Positions 8,510 to 21,323 of a stretch of 64,000 nt of DNA are shown here, one piece after another (within the stretch, counting starts at the first letter, position 1; every line of letters begins with the position of its first letter). The notes below the pieces were generated by a model. It made no database searches, was not told the DNA's origin, and saw nothing but the letters and a program-made list of their open reading frames with translations. This DNA is from Thereva unica (lineage: Eukaryota; Arthropoda; Insecta; Diptera; Therevidae): the NCBI GenBank assembly GCA_949987705.1, contig CATLJY010000192.1, positions 1 through 64,000 on the forward strand, given 5' to 3'. The position numbers and the translations under genes are program-made.

Positions 8510-11500
8510 TATTTTCGATGTATTCGATGAATGTATCTTAATTTCGATGTATTAAGTGAATTTAAGTTATTTTCAATGTATTCGATGAATGTAACTTAAT
8601 TTCGATTAATTAAGTGAAGCTAAGTTATTTCCGATGTATTCGATGAATGAAACTTAATTTCGATGAATTACGTGAATTTAAGTTATTGTCGATATATTCG
8701 ATGAATGTAACTTAATTTCGATTTATTAAATGAATTTAAGTTATTTTCGGTGTATTCGATGAATGTAACTTAATTTCGAAGAATTAAATGATTTTAAGTT
8801 ATTTTCGATGTATTCGATGTATGTAACTTAATTTCGACGAATTAAGTGAATTTAAGTTATTTTCGGTGTATTCGATGAATGTAACTTAATTTCGATGAAT
8901 TAAGTGAATTTAAGTTAGGTTCGATGTATTCGATGAATGTAACTTAATTTCGATGAAATAAGTGAATTTAAGTTATTTCCGATGTATTCGATGAATGTAA
9001 CTTAATTTCGATGAATTAAGTGAATTTAAGTTATTGTCGATGTATTCGATGAATGTAAATTAATTTCGATGTATTAAGTGAATTTAAGTTATTTTCGGTG
9101 TATTCGATGAATGTAAATTAATTTCGATGAATTAAGTGAATTTAAGTTATTTTCGATGTATGCGATGAATGTAACTTAATTTCGCTGAATTAACTGAATT
9201 TAAGTTGTTTTCGGTGTATTCGATGAATGTAACTTAATTTCGATGAATTAAGTGAACTTAAGCTATTTTCGATGTATTCGATGAATGTAACTTAATTTCG
9301 ATTGATTAAGTGAATTTAAGTTATTTTCGATGTATTCGATGAATGTAACTTAATTTAAGTTATTTTCGATGTATTCGATGAATGTAACTTAATTTCGATG
9401 AATTAAGTGAATTTAAGTTATTTTCGATGCATTCGATGAATGTAACTTAATTTCGATGAAATAAGAGAATTTAAGTTATTTCCGATGTATTCGATGAATG
9501 TAACTTAATTTCGATGAATTAAGTGAATTTAAGTTATTTTCAATGTATTCGATGAATGTAACTTAATTTCGATTTATTAAGTGAATTTAAGTTATTTTCG
9601 ATGTTTTCGATGACTGTAACTTAATTTTGATGTATTAAATGAATTCAAGTTATTTTCGATATATTCGATGAATGTAACTTAATTTCGATGAATTAAGTGA
9701 AGCTAAGTTATTTCCGATGTATTCGATGAATGTAACTTAATTTCGATGAATTAAGTGAATTTAAGTTATTGTCGATGTATTCGATGAATGTAACTTAATT
9801 TCGTTGTATGAAGTGAATTTAAGTTATTTTCGGTGTATTCGATGAATGTAACTTAATTTCGATGAATTAAGTGAATTTAAGTTATTTTCGATGTATTCGA
9901 TGAATGTAACTTAATTTCGATGAATTAAGTGAATTTAAGTTATTGTCGATGTATTCGATGAATGTAACATAATTTCGTTGTATTAAGTGAATTTAAGTTA
10001 TCTTCTATGTGTTCGATGAATGTAACTTAATTTCGCTGAATTAACTGAGTTCAAGTTATTTTCGATGTATTCGATGAATGTAACTTAATTTCGATGAATT
10101 AGGTGAATTTAAGTTAGTTTCGATGTATTCGATGAATATAACTTAATTTCGATGAATTAAGTGTATTTAAGTTATTTTCGATGTATTCGATGAATGTAAC
10201 TTAATTTCGATGAATTAAGTGAATTTAAGTTACTGTCGATGTATTCGATAAATGTAACTTAATTTCGATTGATTAAGTGAATTTAAGTTATTTTCGATGT
10301 ATTCGATGAATGTAACTTAATTTCGATGAAATAAGTGAATTTAGTTATTTTCGAAGAATTCGATGATTGTAACTTTATTTCGATGAATTAAGTGAATTTA
10401 AGTTAATTCGATGTATTCGATGAATGTAACTTAAATTCGATGTATTAAGTGAATTTAAGTTATTTTCGGTGTATTCGATGAATGTAACTTAATTTCGATG
10501 AATTAAGTGAATTTAAGTTAGTTTCGATGTATTCGATGAATGTAACTTAATTTCGATGAAATAAGTGAATTTAAGTTATTTCCGATGTATTCGATGAATG
10601 TAACTTAATTTCGATGAATTAAGTGAAGCTAAGTTATTTCCGATGTATTCGATGAATGTAACTTAATTTCGATGAATTAAGTGAATTTAAGTTATTGTCG
10701 ATGTATTCGATGAATGTAAATTAATTTCGATGTATTAAGTGAATTTAAGTTATTTTCTATGTGTTCGATGAATGTAACTTAAATTCGATGTATTAAATGA
10801 ATTTAAGTTATTTTCGGTGTATTCGATAAATGTAACCTAATTTCGATGAAATAAGTGAATTTAAGTTATTTCCGATGTATTCGATGAATGTAACTTAATT
10901 TCGATGAATTAAGTGAATTTAAGTTATTGTCGATGTATTCGATGAATGTAAATTAATTTCGATGTATTAAGAGAATTTAAGTTATTTTCGGTGTATTCGA
11001 TGAATGTAACTTAATTTCGATGAATTAAGTGAATTTAAGTTACTTTCGATGTATTCGATGAATGTAAATTAATTTCGATGAATTAAGTGAATTTAAGTTA
11101 TTTTCGATGTATGCGAGGAATGTAACTTAATTTCGCTGAATTAACTGAATTTAAGTTATTTTCGGTGTACTCGATGAATGTAACTTAATTTCGATGAATT
11201 AAGTGAACTTAAGCTATTTTCGATGTATTCGATGAATGTAACTTAATTTAAGTTATTTTCGATGTATTCGATGAATGTAACTTAATTTCGATGAATTAAG
11301 TGAATTTAAGTTATTTTCGATTCATTCGATGAATGTCACTTAACTTCGATGAATTAAGTGAATTTGAGTTATTTCCGATGTATTCGATGAATGTAACATA
11401 ATTTCGATGAATTAAGTGAATTTAAGTTATTTTCGATGTATTCGATGAATGTAACTTAATTTCGATGAACTAACTGCATTTAAGTTAATTTCGATGTATT

Positions 11501-13007
11501 CGATGAATGTAACTTAATTTCGATGAAATAAGAGAATTTAAGTTATTTCCGATGTATTCGTTGAATGTAACTTAATTTAGATGAATTAAGTGAATTTAAG
11601 TTATTTTCAATGTATTCGATGAATGTAACTTAATTTCGATTTATTAAGTGAATTTAAGTTATTTTCGATGTTTCCGATGACTGTAACTTAATTTTGATGT
11701 ATTAAGTGAATTTAAGTTATTTTCGATGTATTCGATGAATGTATCTTAATTTCGATGTATTAAGTGAATTTAAGTTATTTTCAATGTATTCGATGAATGT
11801 AACTTAATTTCGATGAATTAAGTGAATTTAAGTTATTATCGATGTATTCGATGAATGTAACTTAATTTCGTTGTATGAAGTGAATTTAAGTTATTTTCGG
11901 TGTATTCGATGAATGTAACTTAATTTCGATGAATTAAGTGAATTTAAGTTATTTTCGATGTATTCGATGAATGTAACTTAATTTCGATGAATTAAGTGAA
12001 TTTAAGTTATTGTCGATGTATTCGATGAATGTAAATTAATTTCGATGTATTAAGTGAATTTAAGTTATTTTCTATGTGTTCGATGAATGTAACTTAAATT
12101 CGATGTATTAAATGAATTTAAGTTATTTTCGGTGTATTCGATAAATGTAACTTAATTTCGATGAATTAAGTGAATTTAAGTTAGTTTCGATGTATTCGAT
12201 GAATGTAACCTAATTTCGATGAAATAAGTGAATTTAAGTTATTTCCGATGTATTCGATGAATGTAACTTAATTTCGATGAATTAAGTGAATTTAAGTTAT
12301 TGTCGATGTATTCGATGAATGTAAATTAATTTCGATGTATTAAGAGAATTTAAGTTATTTTCGGTGTATTCGATGAATGTAACTTAATTTCGATGAATTA
12401 AGTGAACTTAAGCTATTTTCGATGTATTCGATGAATGTAACTTAATTTAAATTATTTTCGATGTATTCGATGAATGTAACTTAATTTCGATGAATTAAGT
12501 GAATTTAAGTTATTTTCGATGCATTCGATGAATGTAACTTAACTTCGATGAATTAAGTGAATTTGAGTTATTTCCGATGTATTCGATGAATGTAACATAA
12601 TTTCGATGAATTAAGTGAATTTAAGTTATTTTCGATGTATTCGATGAATGTAACCTAATTTCGATGAACTAACTGCATTTAAGTTAATTTCGATGTATTC
12701 GATGAATGTAACTTCATTTCGATGAAATAAGAGAATTTAAGTTATTTCCGATGTATTCGATGAATGTAACTTAATTTAGATGAATTAAGTGAATTTAAGT
12801 TATTTTCAATGTATTCGATGAATGTAACTTAATTCCGATTTATTAAGTGAATTTAAGTTATTTTCGATGTTTCCGATGACTGTAACTTAATTTTGATGTA
12901 TTAAGTGAATTTAAGTTATTTTCGATGTATTCGATGAATGTATCTTAATTTCGATGAAATAAGTGAATTTAAGTTATTTCCGATGTATTCGACGAATGTA
13001 ACTTAAT
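8510..13007 (+). repeat. Higher-order block beta, copy 1
   Basis: This block is repeated at about 21,324-25,819 with an offset of 12,813-12,814. Matching landmarks are the TTCGATTAATTAAG monomer (8,601 and 21,415), short monomers (9,355 and 22,169; 11,248 and 24,061; 12,447 and 25,260), the TTATCTTCTATG monomer (10,001 and 22,815), the TTTAG monomer (10,340 and 23,153), and ATTGTCG with TTAAGAGA (10,927 and 23,740; 12,300 and 25,113). The constant offset over 4.5 kb shows almost no net indel. The left junction falls inside a monomer ending GTATCTTAAT, whose first half differs between copies. Confidence 0.88.
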
Positions 13008-14726
13008 TTCGATGAATTAAGTGAATTTAAGTTATTTTCGATGTATTCGATGAATGTAAATTAATTTCGATGAATTAAGTGAATTTAAGTTATTTTCGAT
13101 GTATGCGAGGAATGTAACTTAATTTCGCTGAATTAACTGAATTTAAGTTATTTTCGGTGTATTCGATGAATGTAACTTAATTTCGATGAATTAAGTGAAC
13201 TTAAGCTATTTTCGATGTATTCGATGAATGTAACTTAATTTAAGTTATTTTCGATGTATTCGATGAATGTAACTTAATTTCGATGAATTAAGTGAATTTA
13301 AGTTATTTTCGATGCATTCGATGAATGTAACTTAACTTCGATGAATTAAGTGAATTTGAGTTATTTCCGATGTATTCGATGAATGTAACATAATTTCGAT
13401 GAATTAAGTGAATTTAAGTTATTTTCAATGTATTCGATGAATGTAACTTAATTTCGATGAAATAAGTGAATTTAAGTTATTTCCGATGTATTCGATGAAT
13501 GTAACTTAATTTCGATGAATTAAGTGAAGCTAAGTTATTTCCGATGTATTCTATGAATGTAACTTAATTTCGATGAATTAAGTGAATTTAAGTTATTGTC
13601 GATGTATTCGATGAATGTAAATTAATTTCGATGTATTAAGTGAATTTAAATTATTTTCTATGTGTTCGATGAATGTAACTTAAATTCGATGTATTAAGTG
13701 AATTTAAGTTATTTTCGGTGTATTCGATGAATGTAACTTAATTTCGATGAATTGAGTGAATTCAAGTTAGTTTCGATGTATTCGATGAATGTAACTTAAG
13801 TTCGATGAATTAAGTGAATTTAAGTTATTTCCGATGTATTCGATGAATGTAACTTAATTTCAATGAATTAAGTGAAGCTAAGTTATTTACGATGTATTTG
13901 ATGAATGTAACTAAATTTCGATGAATTAAGTGAATTTAAGTTATTGTCGATGTATTCGATGAATGTAAATTAATTTCGATGTATTAAGTGAATTTAAGTT
14001 ATTTTCGGTGTATTCGATTAATGTAACTTAATTTCGATGAATTAAGTGAATTTATATTATTGTCGATGTATTCGATGAATGTAACTTAATTTCGATGTAT
14101 TAAGTGAATTTAAGTTATTTTCGGTGTTTTCGATGAATGTAACTTAAATTCGATGTATTAAGTGAATTTAAGTTATTTTCGGTGTATTCGATGAATGTAA
14201 CTTAATTTCGATGAATTAAGTGAATTTAAGTTAGTTTCGATGTATTCGATGAATGTAACTTAATTTCGATGAATTAAGTGAATTTAAGTTATTTTCGATG
14301 TATTCGATGAATGTAACTTAATTACGATGAATTAAGTGAATTTAAGTTATTGTCGATGTATTCGATAAATGTAACTTAATTTCGATTGATTAAGTGAATT
14401 TAAGTTATTTTCGATGTATTCGATGAATGTAACTTAATTTCGATGAAATAAGTGAATTTAGTTATTTTCGAAGAATTCGATGAATGTAACTTTATTTCGA
14501 TGAATTAAGTGAATTTAAGTTAATTCGATGTATTCGATGAATGTAACTTAAATTCGATGTATTAAGTGAATTTAAGTTATTTTCGGTGTATTCGATGAAT
14601 GTAACTTAATTTCGATGAATTAAGTGAATTTAAGTTAGTTTCGATGTATTCGATGAATGTAACTTAATTTCGATGTAATAAGTGAATTTAAGTTATTTCC
14701 GATGTATTCAATGAATGTAACTTAAT
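13008..14726 (+). repeat. Higher-order block alpha, copy 2
   Basis: This is the second copy of block alpha, following beta directly. Short monomer 13,240 corresponds to 349, and the TTTAG monomer at 14,457 corresponds to 1,566. It carries TATTCTATG near 13,550 where copy 1 has TATTCGATG. At 14,727 the next monomer is TTCGATTTATTAAGG instead of the GAAGCTAAG monomer that follows copies 1 and 3, so an exchange joined alpha to a different part of the array here. Confidence 0.87.
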
Positions 14727-17700
14727 TTCGATTTATTAAGGGAATTTAAGTTATTTTCGATGTTTTCGATGACTGTAACTTAATTTTGATGTATTAAGTG
14801 AATTTAAGTTATTTTCGATGTATTCGATGAATGTAACTTAATTTCGTTGTATGAAGTGAATTTAAGTTATTTTCGGTGTATTCTATGAATGTAACTTAAT
14901 TTCGATGAATTAAGTGAATTTAAGTTATTTTCGATGTATTCGATGAATGTAACTTAATTTCGATGAATTAAGTGAATTTAAGTTATTTTCGATGTATTCG
15001 ATGAATGTAACTTAATTTCGATGAATTAAGTGAATTTAAGTTATTTTCGATGTGTTCGATGAATGTAACTTAATTTCGTTGTATGAAGTGAATTTAAGTT
15101 ATTTTCGGTGTATTCTATGAATGTAACTTAATTTCGATGAATTAAGTGAATTTAAGTTATTTTCGATGTATTCGATGAATGTAACTTAATTTCGATGAAT
15201 TAAGTGAATTTAAGTTATTTTCGATGTATTCGATGAATGTAACTTAATTTCGATGAATTAAGTGAATTTAAGTTATTTTCGATGTGTTCGATGAATGTAA
15301 CTTAATTTCGATGAATTAACTGAATTTAAGTTATTTTCGATGTATTCGATGAATGTAACTTAATTTCGATGAATTAAGTGAATTTAAGTTATTTTCGATG
15401 TATTCGATAAATGTAACTTAATTTCGATGAATTAAGTGAATTTAAGTTATTTTCGATGTATTCGATGAATGTAACTTAATTTCGATGAATTAAGTGAATT
15501 TAAGTTATTTTCGATGTATTCGATAAATGTAACTTAATTTCGATGAATTAAGTGAATTTAAGTTATTTTCGATGTGTTCGATGAATGTAACTTAATTTCG
15601 CTGAATTAACTGAATTTAAGTTATTTTCGATGTATTCGATGAATGTAACTTAATTTCGATGAATTAAGTGAATTTAAGTTATTTTCGATGTATTCGATAA
15701 ATGTAACTTAATTTCGATGAATTAAGTGAATTTAAGTTATTTTCGATGTGTTCGATGAATGTAACTTAATTTCGCTGAATTAACTGAATTTAAGTTATTT
15801 TCGAAGAATTCGATGAATGTAACTTTATTTCGATGAATTAAGCGAATTTAAGTTAATTCGATGTATTCGATGAATGTAACTTAATTTCGAAGAATTAACT
15901 GAATTTAAATTATTTTCGATGCTTTCGATGAATGTAACTGAATATCGATGAATTAAGTGAATTTAGTTATTTTCGATGTATTCGATGAATGTAACTTAAT
16001 TTCGATGAATTAATTGAACTTAAGCTATTTTCGATGTATTCGATGAATGTAACTTAATTTAAGTTATTTTCGATGAATGTAACTTAATTTCGATGAATTA
16101 AGTGAATTTAAGTTATTTTCGATGTATTCGATGAATGTATCTTAATTTCGATGTATTAAGTGAATTTAAGTTATTTTCAATGTATTCGATGAATGTAACT
16201 TAATTTCGATTAATTAAGTGAAGCTAAGTTATTTCCGATGTATTCGATGAATGAAACTTAATTTCGATGAATTACGTGAATTTAAGTTATTGTCGATATA
16301 TTCGATGAATGTAACTTAATTTCGATTTATTAAATGAATTTAAGTTATTTTCGGTGTATTCGATGAATGTAACTTAATTTCGAAGAATTAAATGATTTTA
16401 AGTTATTTTCGATGTATTCGATGTATGTAACTTAATTTCGACGAATTAAGTGAATTTAAGTTATTTTCGGTGTATTCGATGAATGTAACTTAATTTCGAT
16501 GAATTAAGTGAATTTAAGTTAGGTTCGATGTATTCGATGAATGTAACTTAATTTCGATGAAATAAGTGAATTTAAGTTATTTCCGATGTATTCGATGAAT
16601 GTAACTTAATTTCGATGAATTAAGTGAATTTAAGTTATTGTCGATGTATTCGATGAATGTAAATTAATTTCGATGTATTAAGTGAATTTAAGTTATTTTC
16701 GGTGTATTCGATGAATGTAAATTAATTTCGATGAATTAAGTGAATTTAAGTTATTTTCGATGTATGCGATGAATGTAACTTAATTTCGCTGAATTAACTG
16801 AATTTAAGTTGTTTTCGGTGTATTCGATGAATGTAACTTAATTTCGATGAATTAAGTGAACTTAAGCTATTTTCGATGTATTCGATGAATGTAACTTAAT
16901 TTCGATTGATTAAGTGAATTTAAGTTATTTTCGATGTATTCGATGAATGTAACTTAATTTAAGTTATTTTCGATGTATTCGATGAATGTAACTTAATTTC
17001 GATGAATTAAGTGAATTTAAGTTATTTTCGATGCATTCGATGAATGTAACTTAATTTCGATGAAATAAGAGAATTTAAGTTATTTCCGATGTATTCGATG
17101 AATGTAACTTAATTTCGATGAATTAAGTGAATTTAAGTTATTTTCAATGTATTCGATGAATGTAACTTAATTTCGATTTATTAAGTGAATTTAAGTTATT
17201 TTCGATGTTTTCGATGACTGTAACTTAATTTTGATGTATTAAATGAATTCAAGTTATTTTCGATGTATTCGATGAATGTAACTTAATTTCGATGAATTAA
17301 GTGAAGCTAAGTTATTTCCGATGTATTCGATGAATGTAACTTAATTTCGATGAATTAAGTGAATTTAAGTTATTGTCGATGTATTCGATGAATGTAACTT
17401 AATTTCGTTGTATGAAGTGAATTTAAGTTATTTTCGGTGTATTCGATGAATGTAACTTAATTTCGATGAATTAAGTGAATTTAAGTTATTTTCGATGTAT
17501 TCGATGAATGTAACTTAATTTCGATGAATTAAGTGAATTTAAGTTATTGTCGATGTATTCGATGAATGTAACATAATTTCGTTGTATTAAGTGAATTTAA
17601 GTTATCTTCTATGTGTTCGATGAATGTAACTTAATTTCGCTGAATTAACTGAGTTTAAGTTATTTTCGATGTATTCGATGAATGTATCTTAATTTCGATG

Positions 17701-20700
17701 TATTAAGTGAATTTAAGTTATTTTCAATGTATTCGATGAATGTAACTTAATTTCGATTAATTAAGTGAAGCTAAGTTATTTCCGATGTATTCGATGAATG
17801 AAACTTAATTTCGATGAATTACGTGAATTTAAGTTATTGTCGATATATTCGATGAATGTAACTTAATTTCGATTTATTAAATGAATTTAAGTTATTTTCG
17901 GTGTATTCGATGAATGTAACTTAATTTCGAAGAATTAAATGATTTTAAGTTATTTTCGATGTATTCGATGTATGTAACTTAATTTCGACGAATTAAGTGA
18001 ATTTAAGTTATTTTCGGTGTATTCGATGAATGTAAATTAATTTCGATGAATTAAGTGAATTTAAGTTATTTTCGATGTATGCGATGAATGTAACTTAATT
18101 TCGCTGAATTAACTGAATTTAAGTTATTTTCGGTGTATTCGATGAATGTAACTTAATTTCGATGAATTAAGTGAACTTAAGCTATTTTCGATGCATTCGA
18201 TGAATGTAACTTAACTTCGATGAATTAAGTGAATTTGAGTTATTTCCGATGTATTCGATGAATGTAACATAATTTCGATGAATTAAGTGAATTTAAGTTA
18301 TTTTCGATGTATTCGATGAATGTAACTTAATTTCGATGAACTAACTGCATTTAAGTTAATTTCGATGTATTCGATGGATGTAACTTAATTTCGATGAAAT
18401 AAGAGAATTTAAGTTATTTCCGATGTATTCGATGAATGTAACTTAATTTCGATGAATTAAGTGAATTTAAGTTATTTTCAATGTATTCGATGAATGTAAC
18501 TTAATTTCGATTTATTAAGGGAATTTAAGTTATTTTCGATGTTTTCGATGACTGTAACTTAATTTTGATGTATTAAGTGAATTTAAGTTATTTTCGATGT
18601 ATTCGATGAATGTAACTTAATTTCAAAGAATTAAGTGAAGCTAAGTTATTTCCGATGTATTCGATGAATGTAACTTATTTTCGATGAATTAAGTGAATTT
18701 AAGTTATTGTCGATGTATTCGATGAATGTAACTTAATTTCGTTGTATGAAGTGAATTTAAGTTATTTTCGGTGTATTCTATGAATGTAACTTAATTTCGA
18801 TGAATTAAGTGAATTTAAGTTATTTTCGATGTATTCGATGAATGTAACTTAATTTCGATGAATTAAGTGAATTTAAGTTATTTTCGATGTATTCGATGAA
18901 TGTAACTTCATTTCGATGAATTAAGTGAATTTAAGTTATTTTCGATGTGTTCGATGAATGTAACTTAATTTCGATGAATTAACTGAATTTAAGTTATTTT
19001 CGATGTATTCGATGAATGTAACTTAATTTCGATGAATTAAGTGAATTTAAGTTATTTTCGATGTATTTGATAAATGTAACTTAATTTCGATGAATTAAGT
19101 GAATTTAAGTTATTTTCGATGTATTCGATGAATGTAACTTAATTTCGATGAATTAAGTGAATTTAAGTTATTTTCGATGTATTCGATAAATGTAACTTAA
19201 TTTCGATGAATTAAGTGAATTTAAGTTATTTTCGATGTGTTCGATGAATGTAACTTAATTTCGCTGAATTAACTGAATTTAAGTTATTTTCGATGTATTC
19301 GATGAATGTAACTTAATTTCGATGAATTAAGTGAATTTAAGTTATTTTCGATGTATTCGATAAATGTAACTTAATTTCGATGAATTAAGTGAATTTAAGT
19401 TATTTTCGATGTGTTCGATGAATGTAACTTAATTTCGCTGAATTAACTGAATTTAAGTTATTTTCGAAGAATTCGATGAATGTAACTTTATTTCGATGAA
19501 TTAAGCGAATTTAAGTTAATTCGATGTATTCGATGAATGTAACTTAATTTCGAAGAATTAACTGAATTTAAATTATTTTCGATGCTTTCGATGAATGTAA
19601 CTGAATATCGATGAATTAAGTGAATTTAGTTATTTTCGATGTATTCGATGAATGTAACTTAATTTCGATGAATTAATTGAACTTAAGCTATTTTCGATGT
19701 ATTCGATGAATGTAACTTAATTTAAGTTATTTTCGATGAATGTAACTTAATTTCGATGAATTAAGTGAATTTAAGTTATTTTCGATGTATTCGATGAATG
19801 TATCTTAATTTCGATGTATTAAGTGAATTTAAGTTATTTTCAATGTATTCGATGAATGTAACTTAATTTCGATTAATTAAGTGAAGCTAAGTTATTTCCG
19901 ATGTATTCGATGAATGAAACTTAATTTCGATGAATTACGTGAATTTAAGTTATTGTCGATATATTCGATGAATGTAACTTAATTTCGATTTATTAAATGA
20001 ATTTAAGTTATTTTCGGTGTATTCGATGAATGTAACTTAATTTCGAAGAATTAAATGATTTTAAGTTATTTTCGATGTATTCGATGTATGTAACTTAATT
20101 TCGACGAATTAAGTGAATTTAAGTTATTTTCGGTGTATTCGATGAATGTAACTTAATTTCGATGAATTAAGTGAATTTAAGTTAGGTTCGATGTATTCGA
20201 TGAATGTAACTTAATTTCGATGAAATAAGTGAATTTAAGTTATTTCCGATGTATTCGATGAATGTAACTTAATTTCGATGAATTAAGTGAATTGAAGTTA
20301 TTGTCGATGTATTCGATGAATGTAAATTAATTTCGATGTATTAAGTGAATTTAAGTTATTTTCGGTGTATTCGATGAATGTAAATTAATTTCGATGAATT
20401 AAGTGAATTTAAGTTATTTTCGATGTATGCGATGAATGTAACTTAATTTCGCTGAATTAACTGAATTTAAGTTGTTTTCGGTGTATTCGATGAATGTAAC
20501 TTAATTTCGATGAATTAAGTGAACTTAAGCTATTTTCGATGTATTCGATGAATGTAACTTAATTTCGATTGATTAAGTGAATTTAAGTTATTTTCGATGT
20601 ATTCGATGAATGTAACTTAATTTAAGTTATTTTCGATGTATTCGATGAATGTAACTTAATTTCGATGAATTAAGTGAATTTAAGTTATTTTCGATGCATT

Positions 20701-21298
20701 CGATGAATGTAACTTAATTTCGATGAAATAAGAGAATTTAAGTTATTTCCGATGTATTCGATGAATGTAACTTAATTTCGATGAATTAAGTGAATTTAAG
20801 TTATTTTCAATGTATTCGATGAATGTAACTTAATTTCGATTTATTAAGTGAATTTAAGTTATTTTCGATGTTTTCGATGACTGTAACTTAATTTTGATGT
20901 ATTAAATGAATTCAAGTTATTTTCGATGTATTCGATGAATGTAACTTAATTTCGATGAATTAAGTGAAGCTAAGTTATTTCCGATGTATTCGATGAATGT
21001 AACTTAATTTCGATGAATTAAGTGAATTTAAGTTATTGTCGATGTATTCGATGAATGTAACTTAATTTCGTTGTATGAAGTGAATTTAAGTTATTTTCGG
21101 TGTATTCGATGAATGTAACTTAATTTCGATGAATTAAGTGAATTTAAGTTATTTTCGATGTATTCGATGAATGTAACTTAATTTCGATGAATTAAGTGAA
21201 TTTAAGTTATTGTCGATGTATTCGATGAATGTAACATAATTTCGTTGTATTAAGTGAATTTAAGTTATCTTCTATGTGTTCGATGAATGTAACTTAAT
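14727..21298 (+). repeat. Nested-duplication region (3,663-bp and 1,547-bp units)
   Basis: The region starts like 7,241 onward and has then been expanded. About 15,060-18,035 is repeated at about 18,723-21,698 with offset 3,663: TTCGATTAATTAAG monomers at 16,205 and 19,868, 30-bp monomers at 16,059 and 19,722, and 39-bp monomers at 16,959 and 20,622. Within it a 1,547-bp unit (26 full monomers plus one 39-bp monomer) repeats: 16,205 to 17,752, and 19,868 to 21,415. The stretch from about 18,040 to 18,720 matches about 6,770-7,460 (GAACTT marker 18,173 against 6,906), so it was spliced in from another part of the array. Confidence 0.82.
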
Positions 21299-21323
21299 TT
21301 CGCTGAATTAACTGAGTTTAAGT

